Shown here: piece by piece, positions 36,152 through 48,220 of the stretch
Layout: each line of letters opens with the position of its first letter
How positions within the stretch are numbered: the stretch's first letter is position 1
NCBI GenBank assembly: GCA_028583405.1
Contig: CM053263.1
Location: 1,281,215 to 1,345,214 of the forward strand
Reading direction: 5' to 3'
Length of the DNA stretch: 64,000 nucleotides
Source of the DNA: Pogonophryne albipinna
Lineage: Eukaryota; Chordata; Actinopteri; Perciformes; Artedidraconidae
Position numbers and translations under genes: made by a program
Notes under the pieces: generated by a model
The model's input: the letters and a program-made list of their open reading frames with translations, nothing else
The model's database searches: none
What the model was told of the DNA's origin: nothing

Positions 36152-36547
36152 TGTTAGTAGAACTACCAGAGTGTAGCAATACTCAGTTACAAGTAAAAGT
36201 TAGTAAAATGTTACTCAAGTAATTTGGTCCATTTCAGAATGGGCCAAATCGGTAATGGTGCAGCCAATTTTAATTCCTTTGTACACTGACTGCAGGGTAT
36301 ACTTCAGGTGTAACTAGGTCTTATTTAAGTGTTGTTTTATTTCACATTATTAATCAAAATCTGCAAAGTAACTAAATACATTAAATAAATATATTTGAAT
36401 GAAAGTACATGATTTACCCCCTGAATTTTAGTGGGGTAAAAGTGCAAAAAAGAAAAAAGTGTAAATACTCAACTAAAGTACAAGTCCCTAAAAATTGTAC
36501 GTAAGTACAGTACTTGAGTAAATGTACTAAGTTACTTTACACCGCTG
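36152..36547. mobile_element. hAT MITE ending about 50 bp before the exon 2 splice site
   Basis: The right end GAGTAAATGTACTAAGTTAC then TTTACACCGCTG is the terminus of a teleost palindromic MITE whose typical interior words (GTTACAAGTAAAAG, AATGTTACTCAAGTAA) are present. The left end lacks the CAGTGG start, yet GTTGTTTG stands at both 36144-36151 and 36548-36555, consistent with an 8-bp target duplication around a copy with an eroded left end. The copy at 58708 is a relative with both ends intact. Confidence 0.8.
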
Positions 36548-36555
36548 GTTGTTTG

Positions 36556-36598
36556 CTAATTTTCTTTCTCCTCTCTTCTTTTCCCCTCTCCACTCCAG
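36556..36598 (+). promoter_or_regulatory. cacna1c: Branch site, polypyrimidine tract and 3' splice site of exon 2
   Basis: CTAAT at 36556-36560 fits the yUnAy branch consensus with its A 39 bases before the exon. A continuous pyrimidine tract follows (TTTTCTTTCTCCTCTCTTCT and onward), ending CTCCAG at 36598. All core signals fit between the MITE duplication and the exon. Confidence 0.8.
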
Positions 36599-37022
36599 GC
36601 TCCGACTACTCTCCCCCTCCCCCCCTTCCTCCCCCTGTACTGACCAACGAGCACAGTGGCGGTGGCAGCCACAGTGACCATGGTGGAGGAGGGGGCGGGG
36701 TCAACCATGGGGTGGGTGTGGTGGGCCTGGCCCCGGAGCACATGGCCACACCGGGGGCGGCCCTGAGCTGGCAGGCGGCTATCGACGCAGCGCGGCAGGC
36801 GAAGATAATGGGCAACACTGCGTCAAGTGTAGGGGCGGTGCCCGGGTCGGGAGGGGGCGGGCCCATCTCCACGGCCAGCTCCACCCAACGGAAGAGACAA
36901 CACTATAGCTCCAAGCCCAAGAAACAGACTACAACGACAGCCACAAGGCCGCCACGGGCCCTGCTCTGTCTCACACTCAAGAACCCCATCCGCAGGGCCT
37001 GCATCAGCATCGTAGAGTGGAA
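36599..37022 (+). CDS. cacna1c: Voltage-gated L-type calcium channel alpha-1C, exon 2
   Basis: This exon encodes the cytoplasmic N-terminus of Cav1.2, the pore subunit that admits calcium across the plasma membrane of heart, smooth muscle and neurons. It enters in phase 1 after CTCCAG and ends AA|GTATCC with the lysine codon split. Diagnostic residues are [20 protein letters not shown] and DAARQAK (the NSCaTE calmodulin-binding helix, with its W, I and R), then STQRKRQ, KPKKQ, and [20 protein letters not shown] leading to [19 protein letters not shown], with Thr at this point, fits alpha-1C better than alpha-1D. The first 40 or so residues are a proline run and Gly/His-rich segment; by recollection the mammalian exon is about 100 bases shorter. 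Exon 3 continues in frame. Confidence 0.95.
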
Positions 37023-37134
37023 GTATCCTTTAACAAACCATAAGGGGAGGCTGGTCTTTATAAGGTTTGCCATGTGGAATAACATGCCGCATGTGTCACT
37101 TTCAAGAGACATTTCCTGTTTTTAAATGTTGACA

Positions 37135-37324
37135 CACTGAAAAAATGTAAATGTATTACAGTATGTCAACAGATTTCACGTTACTGTATTAGGTTAGTTG
37201 AAAGCAATACTAACAAGTTTTAATAATAGATATTATGTTCATCTTAATATTATTGCTTTCAACAAACCTAAAACAGTTATGTGAAATCTGTTTAATAGAA
37301 GTCAATGTGTCCGTTTTTTCAGTG
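37135..37324. mobile_element. Small palindromic MITE, family shared with 19855
   Basis: Ends CACTGAAAAAATG and CCGTTTTTTCAGTG are inverted. The interior words ACTGTATTAGGTTAG and ACAGTTATGTGAAATC match the element at 19855-20023. It lies 112 bp after exon 2. No coding capacity. Confidence 0.75.
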
Positions 37325-37689
37325 CACCTGACATTGTTAAGGAATTCACAATACTTACAAAATGACAACATTTAAAGTGGAGAAGTGCAAAAGTTATTTA
37401 AAAAAACAAAAACATCCTCGATGCAACTGTGAATCAGTCAGTCAATCTAGAATCAATAACTTGCAAAAGTTTTAGTGCTGATGCTACAAACAGAGCAGAT
37501 TAAGGGGTACATTTCCATGCAAATCTCACATAAATACTGGTATAGTGTCTGTGCTGCGACTACATTTCATCCTTCCAGTTTTGAATGGATTGATTGATGC
37601 TGGATGGAAATATGCAGGTAGAAAAAACCATGGCAATGAGGAGAGAGAGGGGGACATAAAGGATAGAGGACCTAAACGTGCTAGGAATT

Positions 37690-38130
37690 CATCACACAGC
37701 CTCTTTTGTTTCGTTCCCTCTCCCTTCTTCTCTTTCTTTCTTAATCCATCTCTCTCCTTTCCTGTGTCACACTGAGTGTTATTCACTCACATGTTCTAAT
37801 CCCTTTCCCCTTCCTCTGCCTGTCCTTCTCCTTCTCTCACTTTTTCTGCTCTCTCTTTCATCTCACATTCTTTTCTCAAAGGAGGATAAAACAAATTGTG
37901 TCATTTTCATCCCTCCTTCACACCCCTCCGAGCATATGTCTTTCTTCCAGCTCTGCCTAACTGCATTCATCCTCTCTCCCCCAGGTACACACATGCCTCT
38001 GTTCCTGCTTCGCTCCCTCCACCCTCCACCTCCACATCTCTGCTTGTCCCTGTCCATTCAAATCCCTTTATTCCTGCTGTTCTTCCACACATCTCTCCTT
38101 TCTACCCTCCCCCCCCCTCATTTTTAAGCC
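37690..38130. repeat. Pyrimidine-rich tract
   Basis: The + strand is dominated by C and T (CCTTCTCC, CTCTCTTTC, CCCCCCC) for over 400 bp. A purine-rich tract follows from about 38180. Confidence 0.8.
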
Positions 38131-38179
38131 TCTGAACATAATGACAGCGACAGAAATGGTCAGAGTCACAGCAAAAGTG

Positions 38180-38490
38180 ATTTATAATAGGAGAGGGTCC
38201 ACAGGAGCATCGACTCAGCAAGAGCAGAGTCACACATGGACCTGAGAGGGAGAGGAGGGGAGGAAGAGGAGGGGTTGGGGGAAATGAGAAGGGCAGGGTT
38301 CTGGGCAGGATATGGATGTCAACAGGAGAGATGATGGAGCGGATTAGCTGGGGAGGGGGGACTGAGGGAAGAGAGGATGGGAAAGGTAAACAAGAAAAAT
38401 AACAGAGAAGTAGGGGGGCAGATATTAAGTGAGGGTAGGAGAAGGGAGAGGAGGGGGATAATGAGGGAGGAAAAGAGGAGTGGAAGATGA
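38180..38490. repeat. Purine-rich tract
   Basis: The + strand is dominated by G and A (GAGAGGGAGAGGAGGGGAGG and similar). With the preceding pyrimidine block it forms a rough, imperfect complementarity. Confidence 0.8.
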
Positions 38491-39619
38491 ATTGAATTGA
38501 TGAAAAAGACGAGTAAGTAGTATTCATGTATGTTGGAGGAAAGTTGCATTAGGCGATTACCACATTAGAATAAATCAGAATTGTAGGCTTTAATGAAAAA
38601 ATACTCTTGGTCAAAATCTTGATCATATCATAACCTTCAGGACTGTTTCGTAGTATTCAAAGTATGGTTTAATCACTTTGAATCACAAACAATACCCGGA
38701 AATCTAATTTGGCTTTAAAGGATTTTTTGGTGTAAATATTGATTGAAGAGGCTTCTTGTGGATTTTCTTTGTTTTCTGCCATCAACATACCCATAGCTGT
38801 AGTTATTTAAATGTGTATATCAAGTGATTACTTTTGTTATAATTCTGGATGACATTCTTATGAACCTGTAAATGATATTATGTTATATCAAATAACCATA
38901 AAATGGCAATTTAATTTCATTAGGTCTGTTTTGTTTTGATGGTTTTGCTCAAATTAATCAGAAAGACCAAGCTCCATTTTGAGCCTTTTAAAAATGTTTT
39001 CATAAAAACAAGTCTAAATGTCCCATAGGAACAGCCCTGCCCTTTAATCCCGCTCTGTGTGGTAAAACAAGGGATGAAGACAAATTGTCTTGCTGATCAC
39101 CTTGAGTATTTATAGTAATTATTCAAAGTCATAATGCAATAATAGGTCTCAAACCATCCCAGGTAGCTGTGCTTATGGTGTTGAAAACAATGAAAATGAA
39201 TGGGAGAAAGCATGCATAAACCCTCAGGGTCAATGGAACTCTCTCATCGAATGACTGATCGGTGTTCAGATCATTACCCACAATTCCCAGCATCATTCAT
39301 TTAAACAGCTCTGAAAGGAGGGAAGGATGAGAAAGCCAGGGTTACAGAGTGAGAAAGGTGAGGGAATGAGATGAGTTAGGGAAAGATAAAGACATTAAAA
39401 TAAGCTTTTTGGGGAAAGACCAGAATGAAGAAGATGTAACAGGATGGAGTCATAACAAACTTGGAAGAAGCAGAACAGTAGCAAAAATGCAGTAAAATGT
39501 GTCTGTCAGCATTTCTTTCTGCCTGCTTTTGTATCCAAACACTCTACTTTGGAATATCTTTCATCACGGCAATGCATTCGAACATTAGTGTCTGGGTGAC
39601 TGTATGCGTCTGTTCTGTC

Positions 39620-39623
<4 letters not shown>

Positions 39624-39666
<43 letters not shown>
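39624..39666. repeat. (TG)n microsatellite
   Basis: TG run of about 43 bp after a TCTGTCTG lead-in. Confidence 0.96.
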
Positions 39667-39668
<2 letters not shown>

Positions 39669-40136
39669 TTAGGTATTCATGTGTTGCTTTTATTCTATAG
39701 GCTTTGTGTGTTTGCCCCTGCGTGTGTCCTGTATTCTGTGAGTACCGCTGTCTCTAGAGATAGCAGATCCTAAATCTTCCACTCTTCCTCCTCTGTTACC
39801 ATGACAACAGCTACTGCTCTCAACAGGTCAATGGGGCCTGTCTGAGCTCACACACACATGCATGCAAAGACACACTTAGATTAGAGAACACACGCATAAA
39901 CACTGTTGAAGAGAGCACGCACATGCTTGCACACAGATGATAAAAGGACTAAAACACACACACACACACGTCACACACACAGATGCAGCACTCTCACATG
40001 CTGTGTAATTATAGCATTTAAGCATTACCTGCACACCGCAAGGTCAGCCTGAGAGACAAGGAGAGAGCGGGGCTAATAACCATGTTCTCTATATCAAATC
40101 CAACTAAGTGGTCATTTTGAAAAGGTGTTATTGAGT

Positions 40137-40245
<109 letters not shown>

Positions 40246-40530
40246 AGGTCACATTGGGGGTTACACTATTTGTATGAATTTTCAACTCAATCAGGCAAAC
40301 AGATAAATATTCTCAGCTTAATAGAGAAGCTGAGCTGTGTTGAGTTGAGCTGGCTCTCCCAGATAAAATCCGTATATGACTAGTTCTTGTTTGGATTTGT
40401 CGGATAAGAGGTTTTGTGAGCTGCATGTTGTGTTTATGTGAGGAAAATGCTGAGTATTTCGGAAAATAACAGCATCCCTCTTTGTATGTGGATGCAATCC
40501 CAGTGTGACCATTTGTCGAATAGCATATAC

Positions 40531-43500
40531 CAACCCAGTCTCATGGCATTTCGTGTTCACCAACACGATTTTTAATCTATTGATTTGTGTTCACCAACAC
40601 GATTTTCCCCTTTTTTTCGCGTTGCGCAGCACGATTTTAAAAGCAATGTATTTCTACTGGTAATGACGCTCATGGAAGCACGGCATTCGTTTGTGTCGGC
40701 TGCCCTTAAAGGCAATGTGAGCGTCCATTCCCATTGGATAACGGAGAATTGTACACCCGGAAGTAAGTATTCCCCTTACTGTCGATTGATTTTACAGTGA
40801 TATCTGCACTACTCATCGACTAAAAAACACCAGATTATCCTTGTTAATTACACAACATTGATTGGTTTAAATTGTGTGCAATGCTTTTGTATTTTTTCCC
40901 TTCGATTCGGAGAAACAAATATTTTTTCGGAGTAAAGGATGGCAGAAGACACTACACTACCCAGAATCCCCAGCTATCGTTTGTACTACACCATGTGCTC
41001 TGTTTGACAAACCCCGTTTTTTTTCACCATTCATTCCAATGGCTGGCGTCTATGTCACGTGATCTTCAAATTTCTCCCTGCAGAAAAAAAACATGGCCGA
41101 ACTTCGTTTTATTCTCGGTGGAAAATGCCTATTTTAAAGTTAGTTTGGCCATTAAAATGCGTTTTGATGTCATTTGATGCGAGAAATATGAGTTGTTATT
41201 TCAGATTATGTGTGCAATGGATGTACATGATCTTTAGTTTGCTAGTTATTACGAAGATTACTTATGGAAATTACGTCCATAGAACGTTTTAATTGTTACC
41301 AAGGTGGTTGCTAGGGACGCTGCTATCGATATTATTTCTGTTATGTTGTGTAACTGTTTAATGGTGTTATCTTTATTGCTACCCCCTTCCCCGTCAATGT
41401 ATAGTGTTGGTCCACAGCGCAAACATATTAGTTTAACAAAATCCGCATCTAAAGATACGTTATTTTCCCCTGTGCAATTCCAGTCTCACATCTCACAGCA
41501 CATCGTCATTAACAAATACCGGAAACAGACCGAAAACATAAAAAAAAAAAAAAAAAATACTTTATTCCGAGTGTGCTTGCTTTTCTCTTTGAAAGTCATC
41601 ACATAACGGCATTGTAATACACGGTTCGGCTGCATTAAATATTACATATCTGCCATAGTTCTGTATTTATAGAGCCCTGATGAGAAGACTTCTAGACAAA
41701 CATGAGGAACTGAAAACGTGACGTGGATCATAAATATATCAGCCATTAAACAACATCTTACATTTCTTTTCACACAATACGTCTCCTTGCAGTATCAACA
41801 CTAATTCGGCTGGCTTTTATATTTGATCCAATTGGTAGATAGGCTGTATTTACACCATAAAGGTGCACAGCTGATATAAAGGGACACCTAGTGGTTAAAG
41901 CATGTTATTGAATTTCATTATTTTTATTATTAGATATTAATAGGATCCCTATAAAGTATATTCATTACTCGTTATTCTCTACTAATAGTTAATTAAAGAC
42001 TGTATATAATGACTATTTTGCACATCCCTTTCAAGATTTCAAGATTTTCTAAGGTTTATTGACATATCATATAGGCCTACACAACTATGGTGTAGTTATG
42101 CATTGAATGAAAAACTTGGGTCGCAGGTTCCTCAATAGTGCATTACAAGACATCTATCAATATTTGTGCATACCTCCAGCAATGTTAACTATGTTGAAGC
42201 ACTTATTTTAACTGATATTATACATAATGTATTATACTCTTATAAGATGTATGTAGATATTTCATCTCCGGCCTTGTCAGGTATTGCACAATCAATAAAT
42301 AAAGAACACAGAATTGTTAAATATAAAACACAGAATTTGTGTGATTATACTAAATGATTTACAAATAAACACCACTGCATATTTACAACTGTACACATGC
42401 TGATGTAACGCAAATGTTCCAACTTGGGATCAATAAAGTATATCTTATCTTAAGCTGATCGATGGCTACTGCCATATTTGCTAAATTTGCCTCTGAACCT
42501 TGACAAGTGCATGTTTCAGGCTTATCAGTTAATGTAATGTAATGTTATCAATTAACAACAGGGGTCACAAACATAAGACCAGCTGTTAAATAAAGCTCTT
42601 CTGACCTTAGCTGGCATGTGTGTATATATATTAATGCTGCCCATTATGGGCACAAGCAATTTTCACCAATTTATTAATTATATGTTTTAAATTTGAGTGT
42701 TTCCTATCCCCTAAACCTCCAGGGATGTACACAGTTTAATACTGGCAACTTCTTATTATGGGAAATACGAAAAAAAACGTCTTTTAAAACTACAACTCCC
42801 AGTAGAGACGTGCCATAGATAGAGAACATGTTGCGAAACAGAATAGCCAGCATGTGTAGTTCTGGGGACGGGGTGGGGGAGAGGGGGTCGCGGTGGACCC
42901 GTTCAAATCCAGTTTTGGACAGTCTGCCGTGGTTCCATCCCATTTCAAGTGCTGTTCGAGGCTCGGCGTAACCCTCGGAGCACACTCTCCAAACACAGAG
43001 CTTGAGGACTATCACAGGGTTTGTCAAACAGAGCACATGGTGTAGTCCAAACGATAGCTGGGGATTCTGGGTAGTGTAGTGTCTTCTGCTATCCTTTACT
43101 CCGAAAAAATATTTGTTTCTCCGAATCGAAGGGGAAAAATACAAAAGCATTGCACACAATTTAAACCAATCAATGTTGTGTAATTAACAAGGATAATCTG
43201 GTGTTTTTTAGTCGATGAGTAGTGCAGATATCACTGTAAAATCAATCGACAGTAAGGGGAATACTTACTTCCGGGTGTACAATTCTCCGTTATCCAATGA
43301 GAATGGACGCTCACATTGCCTTTAAGGGCAGCCGACACAAACGAATGCCGTGCTTCCATGAGCGTCATTACCAGTAGAAATACATTGCTTTTAAAATCGT
43401 GCTGCGCAACACGAAAAAAAGGGGAAAATCGTGTTGGTGAACACGAATCAATCGATTAAAAATCGTCTTGGTGAACACGAAATGCCATGAGATTGGGTTG
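40531..43500. mobile_element. DNA element with 485-bp terminal inverted repeats
   Basis: The left arm (40531 to about 41015) starts CAACCCAGTCTCATGGCATT; the right arm (about 43016-43500) ends AATGCCATGAGATTGGGTTG. The arms match almost base for base over about 485 bp, with scattered differences. CATATAC flanks both sides (40524-40530 and 43501-43507); an 8-bp GCATATAC reading is also possible. The 2-kb centre has no transposase; it holds an A run at about 41540, retroposon-like sequence (CAAGATTTCAAGATTTTC near 42032, GGGATCAATAAAGTATATC near 42425) and a GC-richer block at 42840-43000. Superfamily is undecided; an 8-bp target would suit hAT or Zisupton. Confidence 0.93.
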
Positions 43501-45280
43501 CATATACAGCTAGCTTGTTAAAACTCTGAATGTGTATATTGAATAGCACCGTGGTGGTTATTGCTGTTTTTATAGAGCTGTCCAAGTCAATCCCTCCCGA
43601 TTAGCTTTGGGCATGAATATTTATGTTCTGTTTGAAATGAATACTGCTTTTGTTGGGCTGTTTAATTTGCATTATTAATAGACTTTGTACTTGTATTGAT
43701 CCTTCACTTAGACCCTCTCCTCCTGATTTTTCCCAAGTGTTGTTTTGCTCTCAGCAGCACAGCAGACAGTAGATGTATTATCATGTTGATGGTAGCAGTC
43801 CTCAAGGCTTTTTATATGATGGGTCAGGAACCCCAAATGAGTTACAGGCGTGTTTTCCTGCTGGTCACCGCATGTCCAGTGTGTGTTTTAATGAGCCCTC
43901 GGTACAAGGGTGAGTGATTATCTTTGATGCATTTTAGTCCCAGGCTGAATGATCTTGTGGCTGATGCTGTTCAAGGGTCAGTCCTTGATCCAAACATAAA
44001 CTTATACGGTAAGACTGTAAAGTGGAATATTTCCCCAACTGAAGGAACTTTACTCAAGTCTTCAAGGCCTTATAGAGAAGATATCTTGTAATGTTTTACT
44101 TTAGTTATATAATAGATACATGGTAATGCAGTTGAAAATACGTCTTCTTGTCTTCTGGTTTTGACTTTTTGACAGCGCAACTTATCAGAACAATTATTTT
44201 TACGGCATATACAACAAGATCTGGAGTATTAGAATAATTTGACTTGCAGCCAGGAGGAAAGGAAGGAAAGAATAGAAAGGAAAGCAGAATGAGAGCAAAA
44301 GGAGGTGACAGCAGTGGCAGTTAGTAATTGTGTTGATGAAAACCAGACCTCCTTTATCTCTCCTTCACATTCCCTCCCTCACTCTCCTTCCTCTCCATTC
44401 TCTCTCACTTTGCATCTCTCTCTCTGAGGCCAAGAATAATGAGGTCACTCCCCTCTCAAGGACCGTTCCAAATAAAAAACCCTGTGTGTCTCCTCTCTCT
44501 CATTCCATCTCGCTCTCACTCTTTCTCTGTCCACATCCCATCATCCACGCGACAGGCTTGCTCCACGGCGTGCCCATATAAGGGCATGCACTGTCTCTCT
44601 AACCACCCTTGCACACACAGAGGTTCCTAAGTGGTCCAATATGTCTTATTGTGAACGCAAAGGCAAACTGGACAGCTTTGATCTGTCTCACTGTGTACAC
44701 TGCTTTTGCACTCTGATATGTGCCTATATATACCTCTGCTTAGGTAAGGATGTTTAAACATACCTCTTAGTTGAAATAACATGCCTGATTTGAACTTGTT
44801 TTGTGTTCAATAGGGCTAGAGGTCAAAGTCTGTTTTGTACTGCATAGGTTTTTTCATGGATCATCGAAAAACTGGCTGAACCTGGCCCTATTTTTATTAC
44901 AGGAACCAATTAGGTTTTAAACATACGTTTGTAGTACATGGATGCAAAATTCAGTTCCAGTCTCCAGTCAGCTGTGTGCTAATTAAGGCTTTGTGGCAAA
45001 TAATGGTGTAACATTTTTTGTATTCTAAAAAGTCATATCAACTGATAGCAGTTATATACAAAAATCAAAGGCAAAATAAACACCGTACAAAAGTTTTTAG
45101 TAATTCTCATTTCTCAGTGACATCGAAAAATAATTAGTTTGAGTTATGGAAAAAATAATTTAAAACAATTGGGAAGTTGAAACAATTTAGAAAGTAGATT
45201 ATTCCTACTGTGAAAATGTCTCTTTGCTTGTGTTTTGTGTTCTCTGTTCCGGTGTGTATGTTCCTTAACCCTCCTCTCAG

Positions 45281-45386
45281 ACCATTTGAAATCATCATCC
45301 TGATGACCATTTTCGCCAATTGTGTGGCCTTAGCTGTCTACATCCCCTTCCCCGAGGATGACTCAAACGCCACCAACTCCAACCTG
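45281..45386 (+). CDS. cacna1c: Voltage-gated L-type calcium channel alpha-1C, exon 3
   Basis: The 106-bp exon lies between CTCTCAG and GTGAGT, a strong 5' splice site. It completes the split lysine codon of exon 2 (AA|A) and reads [20 protein letters not shown], then [15 protein letters not shown]. This is the first transmembrane helix of domain I (IS1) followed by the extracellular IS1-IS2 loop. The 106-bp length equals that of the mammalian exon as I recall it. NATNSNL and FEIIIL separate it from alpha-1D (NSTNHNL, FDIFIL). It sits 8258 bp after exon 2; the next exon, which would encode IS2, is not in the window. Confidence 0.97.
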
Positions 45387-47247
45387 GTGAGTAATCCACA
45401 ATATTTAAACTGCTTTACAGTAATATACACTCACATGCTGTGAAGTCCACTAGCTGGTTCAAATACCTGCTTGGCTCATTGGTTTTTTTCCCCCATTCCT
45501 GCAAGACTTGGTTTTTGTTCTTGTGGTCGGACACCTGCGTTTCCAAGGTGAATGCTTTGTCTTGACTCACATTTGATTTGGTGTGTGATGATTTATGAAA
45601 CAATTCTTCAGAAGATTTTTCTCTTAATTAGCATTACTGAGCAGCATTGTCATTCACACATATCCAGCTGATTCCACTGCCTGTGTGATTTCCTGCCACG
45701 TACTGTATATACGAGGCAGGAGAGGGGGAGGATGTATGACTCTGTGACTGGTTCATGGAGGTGAAAGACAAGATGTGTGAAGGAAAGGAGAGAGGCATTG
45801 AAAGAAAGAAAGATGGGAGAAGGACAGAATAGCCTTTTTTTTTTTATCAAGCAGGGATTAAAGAAGAATGTCTTTCTTTAAATAATCTCTTGATGAGCTT
45901 TTTTTGCTCTTTTCATTGGTTGTTTAAATATAACAGACTTGTTGATTATGATGTTCCACTTTGAAGCTTGAATAAAATGAAGGGTTTGTTTATTTTTACT
46001 GAGGACTATTGAATTGAATCAAATAAAGCTATTTTAGTTGATTTGGGAAACTTTTTTGGCTAAGAAAATAGTCATTTTGATTAGGGAAAGATTTTGCGGG
46101 TTGCCAAATTGTCATCTAGTGTTATGCACTGAATGTGGTATTATTTTATATTCTTTTAAGGTAAAGAAAAAATCATCTTACAAATCGAAGACATCTGTTG
46201 CTTCAGAACTTGATTTTCTGACTGCTTCTAGCCAAACCTCTATTCTAATTACTTGAACCTGGCCGCTAACCAGGGTGTGTGTGTTTGTATTTGCTGGCGT
46301 GCCTGCGTTTCGTATGTGTGGAAAATAGTGTGTTGCTCGGTGGTATAATAATATATCATCAGTCTATTAGCTATATCTGCTTAATCTGGATGAAAAGCCA
46401 ATCCCATTGTGTATTGGGTAAGAAAGGAAGGAAGAAAGAAAGGAAGGACCCTGAACAGATCACAATCAATAACACAGCTATAAATCAATATGATTACACG
46501 ATTACGCAGTGTGTGTGAGTGTCGGTGTCTTTCTCTGTGTCTGTGTATATGAGCTTGCAGCCAGTGTATTAGTGTCAAAAGAAAACTAATCCCTCTCAGG
46601 CCATGTCACATCTGTCACTCTATGCTTCTTCTTTTCTATCTTCTCTTCTTTCTAAGAATGAATTTGCCACATTTACTCATTCTGAAAGCTCACGCCTGTA
46701 ATGTGCTATTCACATGTTATGAGCTCATTGCTGATTTAGAGAATCTCATTCGTATTATGGAGAGTTTTACTGTTCTTACTTTATAAGAAAACAGTCAAAG
46801 TAGCCGGTGATCACATGATCTAGCTAGGAACATTTTGAAAAGCATTCAGTACAGCAGCTTTAGTTATAGCAAAATATAGTGCATTTTTTGTAAAATACCG
46901 ACTTTTATCAAGCAATATAAATATAAATAATATAAAAAGGGGAAACTTTAAGTAGTGCAAAGTGTATCATTTATTTTCAGTGGACAGTCTAGACTGGCTA
47001 ACAGTAAGTCTACAGTCTCAATGTCTGTCCACACCACACAGGGGAATTTTAATGACACTCTATTTGCCTTTTTGGAAACCGCACATACACACCTTACCTA
47101 CTCACCACCAACAGCTGTGGTCGATTAGTTTTATAACCCTTTGACACAGGAAGCGGTGTGCAGATGGACTTGAGGCTTAAAGCAGAATGATGAGGATTAG
47201 TAGGTTTTGATTTTTAAACACAACATTCAAAGTCGGCCTACCTGTGC
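45387..47247 (+). other. cacna1c: cacna1c intron 3, first part
   Basis: Begins GTGAGTAATC. No exon or element ends are seen; a T run (45836-45846) and GAAGGAAGAAAGAAAGGAAGG (46425-46447) are the only simple repeats. Intron 3 continues to the end of the window. Confidence 0.7.
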
Positions 47248-48220
47248 CCTGTACTACGAATCCAGTTCAACATACCCTGGATATGTTTGAGTTATCTGGC
47301 TTAACTAACCCAAAACAAACGCAATGTCGCTAAGCAGTCCTACGCTTGTTATCAACTCGGTAACTCAAGCCAGGGTTTCTCTGTCTGGCTGAGTACTGAC
47401 AGCGCAGCGTCATACTTCCTGAGTGAAAAGTAAACTATAATATTAGACATATGAAGAAGTTAAACTTTAAACATCCATGACTTAAACACTTTATCCAGGA
47501 TAAAAGCCACATAGCTGCACCTGCAAGGTGAATACAGCTGGTAACAGAACAAGTGTTTGAATGCGTACATTAACAGGTTTATGATATCACTGCCGTCTAA
47601 GACACGATCTGACTTTAATTACATTTGACTCAAGTGTTCCGTCAACTTAATGTGTTAAAATAATACTTCTGGATACAGTATGTGATACTGTGAGTGTTGC
47701 ACGGCAACATTATGATGTGATGTGATATGAATGATAATGGGACACATCAACGTGTGCACTCAGAGTGCCGCGGACTGTACGTAATGTTACTATGATCCGG
47801 TTACTTATGTTAACTTGTGGCAGATATTTAAGAAAGCTTTCTTAACGCTAATGTTATAATAGTCAGATTGCTCTGAAGATGGGAGGTGATATTCTATTAA
47901 TTTTCACGTTCACAGAGTCGGTGATTTTTGCTGGCCGTCTTTCCTGCAACGGCAGCTTTTCTGTATTTCCTTTCTCCTGTAATATGACTTGATCGCTTTA
48001 AGCTCCGCACACTGAGCTCTGATTGGTCAGCAGGCGGTGCTTTCACTGAGTTGATCTCTTATCCTGGAACATAACCTGCTCCGGACCAGGCTAGCCGTTC
48101 AGCATAAGTTACCATGGAGATCTAGCCCGGTAAGAAGAGAACCAGCGTCGTAGGACCGGAAACCCAGAGTTTACCCTGAAGTTACCTCGCTAAGCGAAAA
48201 TCCGGCTTCGTAGTACAGGC
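47248..48220 (+). mobile_element. DNA transposon copy A (direct partner at 55536)
   Basis: Starts GCCCTGTACTACGAATCC and ends CCGGCTTCGTAGTACAGGC, an inverted repeat. The interior matches 55536-56635 over most of its length, for example GAAGTTAAACTTTAAACATC and TGATTGGTCAGCAGGCGGTG. Relative to copy B it lacks a block of roughly 60-70 bp near 47400 (the TTCGACCAATCACAAACATG region). The CTGTACTACGAAG terminus resembles fish Harbinger-type elements, but no target duplication could be fixed. It encodes no protein. Confidence 0.88.

Noticed and set aside
40872..43159. Similar open frames (MCAMLLYF...) at both ends of the intron 2 element
   Set aside because: They recur only because the 485-bp arms are inverted copies; the frames end at the arm edges and show no known protein.
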